Made by a program: the position numbers and the translations under genes. Of a DNA stretch of 12,010 nt, positions 11,927 to 12,010 are shown piece after piece (within the stretch, counting starts at the first letter, position 1; each line of letters opens with the position of its first letter). Origin of the DNA: DATBLE01 sp038248655 (GTDB lineage: Bacteria > Actinomycetota > Thermoleophilia > Gaiellales > Gaiellaceae); assembly GCA_038248655.1 (NCBI GenBank), contig JBBRXG010000094.1:1-12010 (forward strand), written 5' to 3'. Below the pieces are notes generated by a model that was given only the letters and a program-made list of their open reading frames with translations, ran no database searches and was not told the DNA's origin.

Positions 11927-12010
11927 CGCTCCATCGGGCTGAGCGGCGCGCAGTTCGGCAGCAAGAGCCGGGAGGGCCCCCCGCCGGGGGTCGCCGCCCC
12001 GCTCGGGAGA

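Noticed and set aside
11927..12010. Possible structured RNA or gene end at the right edge
   Set aside because: The segment is GC-rich and can fold, but it matches no RNA family I recognise, and no stop codon or start supports a gene in the 84 visible bases.

Overview
The window looks like a chromosomal stretch from a high-GC, actinobacteria-like bacterium. Strong G/C third-position bias, Ala/Pro-rich linkers and GC-rich hairpins without T-tracts point that way. The two small secreted proteins resemble types I associate with Thermoleophilia (Gaiellales/Solirubrobacterales). That placement is an inference, because no rRNA or other taxonomic marker is present.

Left third (1-3090): small accessory genes. 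In order these are the 3' end of an unidentified gene, an ASCH-domain protein, a secreted protein on the minus strand, a translationally coupled pair (53-residue helical protein plus MNT-type nucleotidyltransferase), a coupled minus-strand pair (four-CxxC zinc-ribbon protein plus 33-residue basic microprotein), and a second ASCH-domain protein. A short degenerate copy of the first ASCH gene's 3' end lies upstream of the nucleotidyltransferase pair. The nucleotidyltransferase and the microprotein converge on one shared CTAG that stops both.

Middle (3091-8707): lipoate-dependent central metabolism. E1-alpha, E1-beta and E2 of a pyruvate/branched-chain/acetoin-type 2-oxoacid dehydrogenase form a tight operon with gaps of 3-4 nt, followed by an overlapping YCII-like gene. 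After two tandem 57-bp-period repeats come lipB and lipA, which make the lipoyl group the E2 needs. No E3 (lpd) gene is in the window. A perfect 8-bp dyad surrounds the likely -10 box of the E1-alpha gene and abuts its ATG.

Right third (8708-12010): a convergent hairpin region, a large exported Asp-box (BNR) beta-propeller protein (minus), a small secreted protein (plus), DNA-3-methyladenine glycosylase I (minus), and a strong hairpin near the right edge.

A recurring pattern is a TAnnnT-type -10 box ending 6-9 nt before the start codon with no Shine-Dalgarno. It occurs before the 53-residue ORF, the zinc-ribbon gene, the second ASCH gene, E1-alpha, lipB and lipA, and in a weaker form before tag. 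This suggests leaderless transcription of the cytoplasmic genes, while the two larger exported proteins carry clear Shine-Dalgarno sequences.

No tRNA, rRNA, CRISPR array, transposase or phage gene was seen. I did not find a complete, clearly new system. The best candidates are the small-ORF/nucleotidyltransferase pair, the dyad at the dehydrogenase promoter and the tandem repeat.
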